DNA from: Melastoma dodecandrum
Lineage: Eukaryota > Streptophyta > Magnoliopsida > Myrtales > Melastomataceae
Assembly: GCA_029817715.1 (NCBI GenBank)
Contig: JARUPY010000085.1
Location: forward strand, 2,356,001-2,420,000
DNA length: 64,000 nucleotides
Direction of reading: 5' to 3'
Under the pieces are notes generated by a model that was not told the origin of the DNA, searched no databases, and saw only the letters and a program-made list of their open reading frames with translations. Positions 13,501 through 23,877 of this stretch are shown piece by piece. Each line of letters starts with the position of its first letter. The stretch's first letter is position 1. Both the position numbers and the translations under genes were made by a program.

Positions 13501-14482
13501 GATGAGTTGCAAAGTGTTGAATGGATAGGAGAGCCTTTGGACGTATCAAATGGAAAGACATTCTACGCTTCCTGCTGTGTTGGTGGCGTCACATATAAAT
13601 TGGGCAAACATGCACTTTTTCATTCCAATAATGAAAAAGTCACACCTTTTAAGCTTCAGGTAATGTTATTATTGTCTTCAATGGATCTGATGGGTAGATT
13701 TATGCGATATACTTTTCTCATAGTTATCTTGGTTACTCATACAGTCCATGTGGGAGGATTCTGAGCTTGGGTTGATGTGTGTTGAAGTCAGTAGGTGTTA
13801 CTTTCCTGGAGACTTGCCCAACAATATTTGTCACCCTTTCACTTGTGATAACAATGAGGTAATATGAGTAATTACTTCTGTGCTTGACGGAACGGATAAG
13901 ATGCTGCTCGGCAAACCGTTCTAGTATTTTACAAAAAAAATTTAGCTTTGATCAATGTGCACGCTCCCATACATGTATATAATTTCAGCTCCACTATCCC
14001 CATTACTTTGTCCCTTTTGCTTCTTTGATCTGTATTGATTGTTCTACAATTTCAGGTTTTTGAATCTAACCACAGTAGCGTTCTGTTGGCTGGTTCAATC
14101 AAAGGCCCGTGTGAAGTTCTAAGTCCAGCCAAGTATAAAGAAAAATCTGAACAATTAAGCCATTGGGATGCGGAAGACAGTGAGAGACGTGCACCTCTAT
14201 TCCTTTGCAGGTATGATTTTTTTTGTCGCATCCTAATTTCTCATGGTTGTCTGAATTTGTTTGTCAAGCTTACTGATGTTAATGTGCTGGCAATCCTAAT
14301 GTTATGTGAAGGTTAGAAGAAAGAAATAAATTTGCTTGTTTTGTGAATAGTCCTAATGATTTTCAAGATTTATCTCGTGCACGGATCTTGTATGTTTGTT
14401 TTTCGAATTAATTGGTCGGAAATATTTCTGCAGTTGGTTTTACGACGAATTGAAGGGCCATTTTCAGGCTGTTTCCATTTAG
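10590..14482 (+). CDS. PHD finger and BAH domain protein
   Basis: A probable chromatin reader, related to plant PHD-BAH proteins such as At1g50620/At3g20280. Exons 10590-11042, 11791-11898, 11976-12132, 12296-13659, 13745-13858, 14056-14210 and 14434-14482 give 799 codons. The N-terminal exon carries an Ala/Arg-rich segment with the helical motif ETLAELCGRV. A C4HC3 PHD finger lies at roughly residues 366-412 (CQICQGTI, LLCDACEKGYHLKCL, WHCQKC). It is preceded by TWTPPSREYMNKA and followed by GKPLPPKYGRVMRN, both family hallmarks. A long Ser/Asn/Gln-rich linker follows. The C terminus is a BAH module from about residue 645 (EWIGEPLDVSNGKTFYASC, then SMWEDSE, CYFPGDLP and FYDELKGHFQ). Introns 11899-11975 (77 nt) and the last exon were set by frame. 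The ligand of either reader is not predictable here. Confidence 0.87.
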
Positions 14483-16150
14483 ATAGCGGTCTGGAGCACT
14501 ACCATGACCTCAGGCACTGTGAGGCCCTAAAAATGGGGGTAAAGGCTGTTGCATGCCAGATAAGTTGAACATTGGTAAGAGTATAAGTGTCTCTGATTGA
14601 AGAGTCTGAAAAGTCTCCTGTGGTCGTATATGTGGGAAGAAATATCTCTGTCCTGATTGTGTTGATGGAGGTGTGAGCTCTACCCTTTGTACCATTAGTA
14701 GATGTAGGCTCTTAGATGTAGCTGGAAGTTTCGATTTATCCCATCAGTTTCTGGGCATTGTGGGCGAAGGAATGCATGTAACTAAGGCATTTTAGACGCT
14801 TTGCATATACTTAGGATAGGCTGTTTCACCTGTCTGAACTTTCTGCCCCGCTTCTGTACACAGTGGGCCATCCATTTAGTTTTTAGTAGTCCATATACTT
14901 TCTGTTAAGCTAGGCATCAGATCTGGGCAAGTTGGATACTCAAAACGCTTACTTATTAAGGCCTGTCCGCCGATTTCGTGAAGCCGTAGGCGTGGATATC
15001 GTTTGCAGATGTAGACGTGGATATAGTTTGCAGATGTAGGGACTCGCTTAGAAAATGGGCTTAGAAATGGGCCCGTTTGATATGATGATTTCTTGGGATT
15101 GGGCCATATCCCACCACATGGGTAGGACCGTATCACCAAGTGGGTCAGTACAATTTAGTGAGGCTGATTGAGTGCTTGTGCAAGGTGGGCTGCCTGCAGA
15201 GGAATAGGCTTAAATCCCACTTGGTATTTTACGAGATGTTACTTCTACATTTTTAAAAGTCATTTCAAAGCATTTAATAGACATTAAAAGCGGTTCGTAA
15301 ATTTATGGTGACAAACAAAAAAATTTCGTAAATGTTTGAAATTTCGTAATTTCTAAGCCCGTTTTGAAATTACGAAAGTTTACTAAAATTTTACGTAAAA
15401 AAATATTGTTCCTACTGAATAAACAGTAAAGGTGTTCATACATATATAGTAATTTACGAAAATTTTAATAAAAATATATGAAAAAATTTCATAAATTTTT
15501 GTAAATTTCATAAATTCTCTACTACTACGTAGTCATATTTGTAAATTATGAAAATTTACTAAATTCTTTTATAAATTATTGTAGATTTACGAAATTCTTT
15601 CTTAAAACGAATTAATCACTCGTTGGTAAGAATTTAGCCTCTTCCTGCCTACAGAGGGGAGCCCATTTACTAATACAACTGTATACGGTTAAAGCTACTT
15701 CTAAGACCCACATCCATAGCGTCTAAGCATTTTGAAACTAAAGAGAGGATAAAAAAACCAGACAGGACATTCGACGAACCAACTGATTCATCATAATCGA
15801 GTCTCCAGAAAAGTAAGTTGTCAAGTGCTAATCCACGGAAGAACCAGGCTCAACTATGCAACTCCCCCAGAATAAGTCCCGTTACTCATGCCGAAAAGTC
15901 CCCGCCTTCCATCCCCCTTCTCTTCACATTTTTCTATGTCCAGCAAAATTCACGCAGACAAGTGTCTATTGGCATGTTAGCTGAGATAACGAATGGATTG
16001 TGTGAAGTAAAGGGATTGTATCTATACATCCATTAAGAAAACTTATCATATACCTTACTTCATTATCCCAACCAAACACTGCCGTTACTAATACAGGTCT
16101 GACCAAAGCAAGTTAGCAACAGGGAAAAACATCTTAGCAAAAGAGCAGTA
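14483..16150. other. Intergenic: PHD-BAH 3' region and AT-rich repeat
   Basis: Probable PHD-BAH 3' UTR to about 14870, then no gene. It contains the AT-rich repeated block 15240-15620, listed separately. Confidence 0.5.
15240..15620. repeat. AT-rich block of degenerate inverted/tandem words
   Basis: Words of the type AAATTTCGTAAA and its complement TTTACGAAATTT recur more than ten times with variation. One pair around 15340-15382 (GAAATTTCGTAATTTC and GAAATTACGAAAG) forms an imperfect hairpin. This could be a decayed MITE or simple AT expansion; I see no coding potential. Confidence 0.55.
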
Positions 16151-17403
16151 TTACTGACCTGATAATGGATTTGTCAGCAGCTCAAGTGACTACCTTAACT
16201 GGCCTACGGAAACCAAAACACCATCGTAAAGCCCCCGCACCAACACCAAATCCAGCCACTTTATGAGCTTCAGCAATTTTCTCATATCAAGGTTGGTAAC
16301 TGCTATGATAGTGGGGATGCGTTGCTATTGCGAAGGACCTACGAGGCATTCATGACAGGCATCCTGTAGGGTAACCATGTAATTTTTTATGCTAATGTGC
16401 AACAGGTGGGGTAATATTGAGGAAGATGTGGGTTTTCTGTTGGATAAGGCTGTCTGGATTCTTGGACTTCAGCCGTTCAGCAAATAGGGTGGGATGGTGG
16501 TTGATAGTCATCTAGAGGGTAACTAGAAGACGTATGAGAATTGGGAAGCTGATACATAGGATGGATATTGCCTGTCTATTGGAGAAATTAATGATACAGG
16601 ATGGGTAGAAGCAGTTCTCATGGATCTACTGCCTGCAAGGATAGCAAAAGCAATAAATAAGAAAGATATATTGTAATGGGAGAGGTTAAATCATGGCGTA
16701 GATGTGGAGGGTCATAATATATGTAAGTTCACATAAACAGTAGTCAAATGAGATGCATAAAACGTCAAGTCTGAATTCAACCAGCCGTTACAAACCTATG
16801 TAATGAATTGCTTGGTGACTAGATGGAAGAAAGAGATCATCAACACCAACTGATTGGCCGGTTGTACGCCTCCTTCCTTCTTTCAATCCTTTCCTCACAT
16901 CAACGGCTTTCCATGCGGTAAATTTCCATTTCTACTCAATGTGCATGGAAAAAAAGTAACAATCGAATGGGAAGCAAGTAGTGGTAATTAAAATTTGTCT
17001 CCGCCAACATCAGGCTGAAAAGGACTAAATGTACTACAAGAAGGATAAGCAGCATAGAAAAGCAATTTCTTATCACAAAAAAAAAAAATTTTGCTCGAAT
17101 AGCAGAACTGACGGGATGCACCGACCGGAGAAGAATTCAAAGCGTTAATTCCTCAACAAATCATTTCCGAGAAAAATCCTCTGGAAAGAACCCTGCGACA
17201 TGCCGAGAGACTCGTCATTACTACAAACACTGCATACATCCAGACAGCACACCAAAACAAGACCTAGGTGTTTTCGCAACGCGAAGAGAGGGAGGAGGCA
17301 GGCAATTACACCGGAAGGTGAGCACCTGCTCATGCTTCCAAAACTCGTCGGCTCTCCGGAGGTACGGCAACAACGCCTCAGCCGGGCCTTGATCGGGCGA
17401 CAT
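16151..17403 (-). pseudogene. LIP5: LIP5/VTA1-like relic (MVB sorting cofactor)
   Basis: The minus strand keeps scattered pieces of LIP5/VTA1, the activator of the ESCRT AAA-ATPase SKD1/VPS4. Going down from 17403: ATG plus MSPDQGPAEALLPYLRRADE, matching the LIP5 N terminus (plants: ALLPYLQRADELQKHEP). Near 17025-17045, FYAA of the NTAKTFYAAS helix. At 16937-16825, KFTAWKAVDVRKGLKEGRR, matching YAVWKAADIRKALKEGRK, with a stop codon in the preceding EQK segment. At 16630-16370, a Pro/Tyr/His-rich linker with an internal stop. At 16290-16151, YEKIAEAHK, then after frame loss SLELLTNPLSGQ and TAA, the exact LIP5 C terminus. The N-terminal exons after the first are mostly unrecognisable. At least three stops and frame changes make it non-functional. 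Confidence 0.85.
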
Positions 17404-18386
17404 CGACTCCCGGCCGACTTCCCCCAGGCGGTTGAGATCAGAGGAAAAAGAAAATCTGGCAGTTAATTTTGAATTGAAGGCGGTTTCCCCGGGTTTTATA
17501 CCTCCTCCCTAATTGGGCCTGGCCCGGCCCAGACCAATTATCATTTACCCCCGATAAATTAAATTTATCCATCAAACCAGTTACCATCGTATTTTAAAAA
17601 ATCAAGGTGTGTTAGGTGGCAGGTGCTTACGACAGACAATTAATCAATCTTGTTGTAAAAAATAAATAAAATTACTCGTGAAATGGTGACGCCCGTCTGA
17701 CGACGTTACGTCCGATCTCACGGTTGGCGTCGAACTGCAAACCGACCGTGAAGCGAACCATTCATTTAACGTTGTCGTCCGGTCGCGTGCTCCTTGATTT
17801 CTTCCTCCCCTCGTGTTGTAAAATCCAACGTAAGAAAAGATCGACTCAACGACACGACCGACCCGGGGGGTGGGCGCCCGGACAAAGCCGGTGGCTTCCT
17901 CGATCGTATCATTTTTTTTGTGTTTTATCCTTTTCCTCCGCGTCTTGACTCCTATTTTTACCCTCTGATCACGCCGAACCTCTCTTTCCCATAACATCAC
18001 ATCACCCCCTCCCCACCGCTACAACCCTTTAATCGTCTGATCGGGCCGGGTACCCGATTTCTGACCCCCCCCCCCCCGAGGTGATTCTGCTGACTTCCCT
18101 TGTGGAATTTCGATAGGTGATTGGGAATGGGATTGGGGTTGTGAATTGACTGATGCCTTGTCTTGTTTGGCGGGAGGACGGGATTGTTTGTACTGGCTTG
18201 GGATTCCGTGGTTGACGGGGTAGGAGACGATTGCCTGGTCTTTCATGCGTTGAATTTGTCGGTGAATTGAGCCTTGTTTGGGTCTTCTTTGCGTTGTTGC
18301 GATTGAAAGCTTTTTTCCTGTGGAGGGTTTGTGGGACTTGGGGATTTGATTTGGGGATTCCTTTGGTGCAGAGAAACGTGGGTTCC
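17404..18386. promoter_or_regulatory. Former LIP5 promoter with TCP/site II elements, then SYP5 leader
   Basis: GGGCCTGGCCCGGCCCAGACC at about 17514-17534 is a cluster of GGGCC/GGCCCA elements 110-130 bases upstream of the dead LIP5 start on the minus strand, as expected of a former housekeeping promoter. A poly-C run lies at 18065-18077. Donor GAGGTGATTC at about 18078 and acceptor GTGCAG ending 18371 suggest a 5' UTR intron of the SYP5 gene. Confidence 0.5.
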
Positions 18387-19561
18387 ATGGCGGATTCATG
18401 GGTGAAGGATTATAACGATGCGGCCAAGGCCTCCGAGGACATCGCCGGTATGATCTCCACCTACTTCAATTCGCCATCTTTGGGACCAGAGAGCCTGCGT
18501 CAAGCCCCGACCATCCGGAGGAAGCTTACTATTTTGGGGACCCGACTGGATGGCCTGCAGTCTGCTCTAACCAAGTTGCCTAGCAGCAAGTATATGTAAG
18601 AATCTCTTAACCGTGCAGAGTGTTCTTTTTTGCATCCTTAGATCCTCATGAGTCTTGTGCAGATTGCGTAACTTCTCCCTTGGTGCAGGTCTGAGAAGGA
18701 AATGAATCGGCGGAAGGATCTGCTGTCTAATTTAAGAACAAAAGTGAACCAGATGTCTTCCGCGTTGAATGCATCCAAGGCAAATAGGGATAGCTTGCTA
18801 GGTCCAGATACCAAGTCGGCTGACGTGATGACCCGAACCGTTGGCCTGGACAATCAAGGCTTGGTTGGCCTGCAGCGGCAAATTATGAAAGGCGAGTTGC
18901 TTACTTCTGACTTCAACGTGATATTCTTGCGGGTGCTTCCAATCATTCATTTCGGTTAATTAAGGCACTTCCTGATTACTTTTGGAGCAGAGCAAGATGA
19001 TGGTCTTGAAAAACTGGAGGAGACGGTGATCAGTACAAAGCACATAGCCTTGGCGGTCAATGAAGAACTTGACCTGCATGTTCGGCTCATTGTATGTACA
19101 CATCACTGTGTTCCAATTCGTCACTCTGGCTCTGGATTTTTTCAATTCGAATTTCCTTCTGTTGTTATTCCTCTTGGCAGGACAACTTGGACCAACATGT
19201 GGATTTGACTGATACTCGTATGCGGGTAAGTTTCCTGATCGGAACTCTCATCTTGGGACATAAGTTTGGGTTTCTAGAAGTGAGGCACCTTGTTTTTCAC
19301 CATCGGCAGTCTGTGCAGCCACGATTAATGAGAAAAATAGAGTTTCAATAACTTGTTTTCATAGGTTGGAGTTCTGATTTAGATGTGAAGGTGTTATTCT
19401 GATGTATTTATTTATCCATGACAAAACAGAGAGTGCAGAAGAATCTGGCCATCCTGAACAAGCGAATGAAGGGCAGTTGCACCTGCATGAGCATGCTGTT
19501 ATCTGCCATGGCCATTGTAATTTTGGTCGTGATTGCTTACCTTCTGATCAAATTCCTGTAA
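18387..19561 (+). CDS. SYP5: SYP5-type Qc-SNARE (SYP51/SYP52)
   Basis: A tail-anchored syntaxin of the SYP5 group, a Qc-SNARE of trans-Golgi/prevacuolar and vacuolar fusion. Exons 18387-18595, 18689-18891, 18991-19091, 19181-19225 and 19430-19561 give 229 residues (SYP52 is about 233). The N-terminal part has WVKDYNDAAKASEDIAGMI and RRKLTILGTRLDGLQSAL, then SEKEMNRRKDLLSNLRTKVN. The Qc-SNARE helix runs from EQDDGLEKLEETVISTKHIA to DNLDQHVDLTDTRMRRVQK, with central-layer Gln of DNLDQ-type heptads. A Cys pair (CTCM) and a hydrophobic tail ending LLIKFL form the membrane anchor. Intron 2 (18892-18990) has a GC-AG pair instead of GT-AG. An upstream in-frame extension to 18231 is rejected because it crosses the leader intron acceptor. 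It is convergent with FtsZ1, 221 bases between stops. Confidence 0.93.
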
Positions 19562-19782
19562 AACAGGACAATGCATTCACACACCATGCGTCCTGAATAT
19601 ATTTACTGAATGAAACAGGGGCAGAATTCTAGCATGACCAATTTGTTAATCCAGCCAGTCTAAGGGAGATAAAGCAATATTACGCCTAGATGAAGCAAGG
19701 TTTTGGAATACCAAAAGCACTTCATCCAATATCCTTACATCATATCATTAGCAAACTATCAACCAAATAAATCTAAAGAAAA

Positions 19783-21880
19783 TCAAAAGAACAGCCTTCG
19801 CGAAGAAGACTTTGAATTTACAGCAGCAGGGGCAGGGGAAGCTTTCAGGGGCAATGGAATGCCTTTGCTCTCTTGTCCGACAGCGGCCTTGTCGCTCGAT
19901 TTGGTTGCCCTCGGGTCGTTAAGAAGTGTTTTCTGGAAAGACTGTGAGAAACCTGTTGCGATGATGGTAACATGGATCTCGCCGTTGTAGCGGTCATCAA
20001 CGACGGCACCAAATATGATGTTTGCAGATGGATCAGCCAAGCTGGTCACAACCTGAAAATATCGAAGAAACATAAATCAACAGACTGCATGCCATGGATT
20101 AACCAAGTTGGTCACATCGACCAACTTTCACCATTAACATCATCTTGGGTAACGCCTAAACTCTACCAAGCAAATCAATCTAGTAGAACAAAGGATACGA
20201 GTTGAGCAGTAAATTTTGTACCTGAGAAACTCGGTTGACTTCTTGCAAGGTAATATCTTTTCCACCAGTGATATTATACACAATTCCAGTTGCTGACTGG
20301 ATTGATGAACCGATTAAAGGAGCTAGCGTTGCTTGTTCGGCCGCCTCTTCAGCACGGTTCTTGCTGGAGGAAACCCCCACTCCTAGCATTGCAGTTCCTG
20401 AGTCCTTCATCACAGCTTTGACATCGGCAAAATCCACATTTACGAGTCCGGGAATCTAAAAACATACAAGAATTTATTTGACAAGCTATTGACTACATCC
20501 ACACAAGATTTATGACCAACTCATGCGTAAATATATATCAATGGAAATGTAACATCACCAACAAACAGCAGGCAGAGAAACAATTAAAAAAGAGAGATCC
20601 CCTGTTGAAAAGAAACCTCTTCTGGTCAAACTGCAATCCCTGTTATGCTGAAACAAATGATACAGGGCTGCTACTTGATAGGCAGTTTCTCAGGAAAACC
20701 TTGTCTCAGTCATTACAGGACCACTGACGATTTTACGCTTTTAAACTCACCGTTATTATATCAGAGATACCCTGGACCCCCTGACGCAAAACATCATCAG
20801 CGAGAAGAAAAGCGTCCTGGAGGGGGGTCTGCTCATCAGCAATGTCGAGCAACCGATCATTTGGAATCACAATCAGAGTGTCAACATTCTTCTGCAACTT
20901 CTCAATGGCTTCTAATGCCTGAAAAGGGCAATAAAAATGACTTTGTCAGCAGCATTCATACAACACCATGCTAATAGAATGATTTATTTTTTAAGAAATC
21001 TTTCATGCCAATCAAAATAACAGTGTGTTGATGTGCACAATGCCTGCACATGTTGCCATGTCAGAAATTTCCCTGGACTCAAATAAGCCAATTATTCGTC
21101 AAAGCTGCATCGTGTAGCATTGCATCAAAACAAGGCCCGACCTGCATAGATCTCTTGCGTCCTTCGAAGCTGAAAGGGTAAGTGACCACCCCAACGGTCA
21201 AATAACCGGACTCCTTGGCAACCTGCGCGACAACAGGAGCAGCACCAGAGCCAGTCCCTCCACCCATGCCGGCCGTAATGAACACAAGATCTGACCCTTT
21301 AAGAGCATTAGCAATTGCTTCCCTGGATTCCTCTGCAGCCTGTTCCCCTAGAAGGGGGTTGCCTCCGGTCCCTGCAGCTCCACACCTGTCAATGAAATCC
21401 AACCGAAATCGACACAGCTGAGTACCGAGAAAGGGAGAGATAAAACGAGACCGAGTCCGCGGGTCAATAGCTCTCCGATCTGTAGCGGGTTTTCGGCGGC
21501 GGACTGCAGCAGGGCTTGAGAATCCGTGTTAATGGCATAGAAATCGACACCCTGAGAATAAAACATGAGCAGAAATGCAAGGCAAGGAGAGACAATGTCA
21601 GCTGGGAAAAGACAATCTCGGGGAGGAGCACCTGGAGGCCGCTACCAATCATACGATTGACGGCATTGTTTCCGCCGCCGCCGACTCCGACAACCTTAAT
21701 CTTGGCGGAATCCATGGGGATGAAGGAGCAGGTGACGGCATTGGTCCAGCGCTTGGGGGAAGCACAGGGAGCCCTCCTCTTACAGGCAGGAGCAGAGTTC
21801 AATGGCGGCGTCCTCGAGAGGGAAAGGAGCTCCTTAGGGTTTGCATTGGGAAGATGAAGGGAAGACGAAGCCGCTATCAT
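19783..21880 (-). CDS. FTSZ1: Plastid division protein FtsZ1
   Basis: FtsZ1 is a tubulin-like GTPase that builds the stromal chloroplast division ring together with FtsZ2. Exons in transcript order: 21880-21632, 21551-21452, 21371-21142, 20918-20751, 20455-20222 and 20052-19783, joining to 416 residues. The first 45 or so residues are Ser/Pro/Arg-rich with few acidic residues, a transit peptide. Then come [27 protein letters not shown], the tubulin signature GGGTGSG in exon 3, [15 protein letters not shown], the T7-loop region DFADVKAVM, and [19 protein letters not shown]. The end is the FtsZ1 type (KSSSRRLFF) without the FtsZ2 ARC6-binding motif. The acceptor of exon 3 was set at CTGCAG 21377-21372, because it restores [10 protein letters not shown]; using an acceptor 15 nt earlier would insert extra residues. 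Confidence 0.96.
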
Positions 21881-22462
21881 CTCTTTTTCTGTTTTTTTTT
21901 TTTTTTCTTGAGTCGGTGTTTCGAAATAAAAGGAAGGGTTTCTAGGGTTTCAATCGATAAAAAGAAAGATATTATGCATTTCTTTTCTGTCGTTGTTGGT
22001 CGCCCGGACGGAACGGCAAGGCGACATCACCTACGGCTTTTGTTACTCAATCAACTAGTTTTACAAAAATAATTTATAAAATTTATAAAAAAGTGAGGCC
22101 AATTCTAAATATAAAAATAAATAAGTGTTTTAAAATAGGCATGTGTAACAGTAACATCAACAAAAATCGTAGATTTTCTCAAGTTATAAAATCATTCTTA
22201 CAAAAATTAAGTTTCTTGATATTAGTAAAAAATAAAAAATAAAAAATATTTTTTTTGACTATATTATTGACTAACAAAACTTCCCCAAAGTCTCTCGATT
22301 GCTTATTCTTTTCTTTTTCCTTTTTTTATATATAATAATAAAATTACGGTCAAAAGAAAATACGTAAAACTAAGTCAATTCATACAGAGGTGGTTGGATA
22401 TTTTGGATGTTCCGGTCCGGGGAAGTAAATTTGAGATTATAAAAATAACAAAATGACAAAAT
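21881..22462. other. AT-rich FtsZ1 upstream region
   Basis: Upstream sequence of FtsZ1 (minus) and downstream sequence of the wax synthase-like gene (also minus). It is AT-rich from 22050 to 22400, with poly-A/T runs. No gene seen. Confidence 0.5.
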
Positions 22463-23554
22463 TCACACGACCCGAGGCCAACTTGGAGACATAGTAGACC
22501 TGAGCGGGAGATGTAAAAGGAAGGCGGCCACCTGCTTGACGCCGTCAAGCCCCAACCTACACTCCGTCACGACCCTATCCACCACACCCTCCCTAACCAA
22601 CTGCGGGAATAACAGCCACGCTCCGGTGAACCCTAGGAAACCCAGGGTCAGTGCCCCCGCCACCACCCGCCTCGGCCTCCACCTGACGCCAGCCCTTCTC
22701 TTCGTCTCCACCTCCGCCATCACGCAAACCCCATGCACAACGAAGAACCATGTCACCTCCCAAGTCGGCCTCGCGCGCGTCATGTAAAGGTACAGCGCCT
22801 GGTGCATCAGCCCCGAGACCGTGAAAGCCGCCAGGGTCGCCACCGCCTTGGCTGCTTCCATACCGACAAGCTTCGATTCGCCTAGAGCCTGCCGAATCGG
22901 ATTGTACACGGTGGACCTGAGGATCTTGGTCACCATCAGATTCCACCTCCGTCCCCAGAACTCCTGCAGCGAGGTCGCGAGGTAAGGCTCGTCGAACTGC
23001 GGCTCAAGCTCGTAGCTTAACATGGCCATCGCTGGCAACGCGCAGAGCTTCAGCACGATCTCGAGCTCCAGGTATAAGTGGAGGCAGTAGAGTGCGTAGA
23101 TGGCGGCGGTTGGAAGGAGAGGTCGGTAATCGTAGGCTTGGATAACGCCTCCGAGGAGTAGGACCTTGACGGCGAGCAGGAATCTGTTGAACAAGTCGGT
23201 GGAACGGTGAGGATCCGACTTACTGGATTCGGAGGAGATCTTGACGGGGAGAGCGGCTACGACGAGGAAGTTGAGGAGGTTGGGGGAGTTGGCAAGGGGT
23301 CCGAGGTTGAAGGCGAGGAGGAGGAGCTTGGAGTTGGCGAGCCAGAGGAAGAAGAATGCGGTTGGGGCGAGGAGGTGGATGCTGGTGAGTCGAAGCGGGA
23401 GGAAAGCAAGGACGGCGACGACGGGGACGAGGGAGAGGAGGCGGATGACAATGCGGCTGCGCGGGACGAGGGAGGAGGCATGGTAGGCGTAGGTAAGGGA
23501 TAGGAGAGCCAATCCCCATACCTGGACGAAGCTGTGGAGCTCCTGGTGGCTCAT
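22463..23554 (-). CDS. Wax synthase-like MBOAT acyltransferase
   Basis: An intronless 363-residue protein of the long-chain-alcohol O-fatty-acyltransferase (jojoba-type wax synthase) family, a membrane-bound O-acyltransferase of the ER that would esterify fatty alcohols or other acceptors with acyl-CoA. Eight or so hydrophobic segments are visible. The family core FWGRRWNLMVTKILRSTVY lies at about residue 203. The MBOAT active-site His is in SGLMHQALYLY near residue 250. The N terminus SFVQVWGLALLSLTYAYH is typical. GC content and G+C-ending codons are high compared with neighbours. Arabidopsis has a tandem array of these genes at the matching position; here there is a single copy. The acyl acceptor cannot be predicted from sequence. 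Confidence 0.9.
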   Translation of the reverse strand: MSHQELHSFVQVWGLALLSLTYAYHASSLVPRSRIVIRLLSLVPVVAVLAFLPLRLTSIHLLAPTAFFFLWLANSKLLLLAFNLGPLANSPNLLNFLVVAALPVKISSESSKSDPHRSTDLFNRFLLAVKVLLLGGVIQAYDYRPLLPTAAIYALYCLHLYLELEIVLKLCALPAMAMLSYELEPQFDEPYLATSLQEFWGRRWNLMVTKILRSTVYNPIRQALGESKLVGMEAAKAVATLAAFTVSGLMHQALYLYMTRARPTWEVTWFFVVHGVCVMAEVETKRRAGVRWRPRRVVAGALTLGFLGFTGAWLLFPQLVREGVVDRVVTECRLGLDGVKQVAAFLLHLPLRSTMSPSWPRVV

Positions 23555-23877
23555 CTTTGGCTGCCTGACAAAGAAAAGGAAATCAATCAGACAAAGCCTT
23601 TTTGAACACGTCCTCTTGTCTCGGTGGGCGTGGCACGTGTAGGAAATATTTTTTTTTCTTCAATTTGCACATCGAATGAGCTTTTTAAAAACTTTTCTGA
23701 CTTCTTTTTGACTGATTGTAAATTAGTTAAGTTACACTAGGATGGCCCATCAGATCTATCAACACGACGTCGCCAGCGTACAGTTTCATCACATTCTAGC
23801 CTAGCACAAGGCTCAAAGGCCGACGATATACAACCACGTGGTAGTCGACATGTTTTTCGGAACTACCTGCCCCCACT
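23555..23877. other. Spacer between EDM2 stop and wax synthase-like start
   Basis: A 323-base spacer that must contain both the EDM2 3' end and the wax synthase-like promoter (both on the minus strand). CACGTG-like E-box cores are present (CACGTG at about 23632 and 23835). No gene. Confidence 0.5.

Noticed and set aside
18231..18386. N-terminal extension of the SYP5 protein
   Set aside because: The frame is open but crosses a probable leader intron acceptor, and the family starts at MADSWVKDYN.
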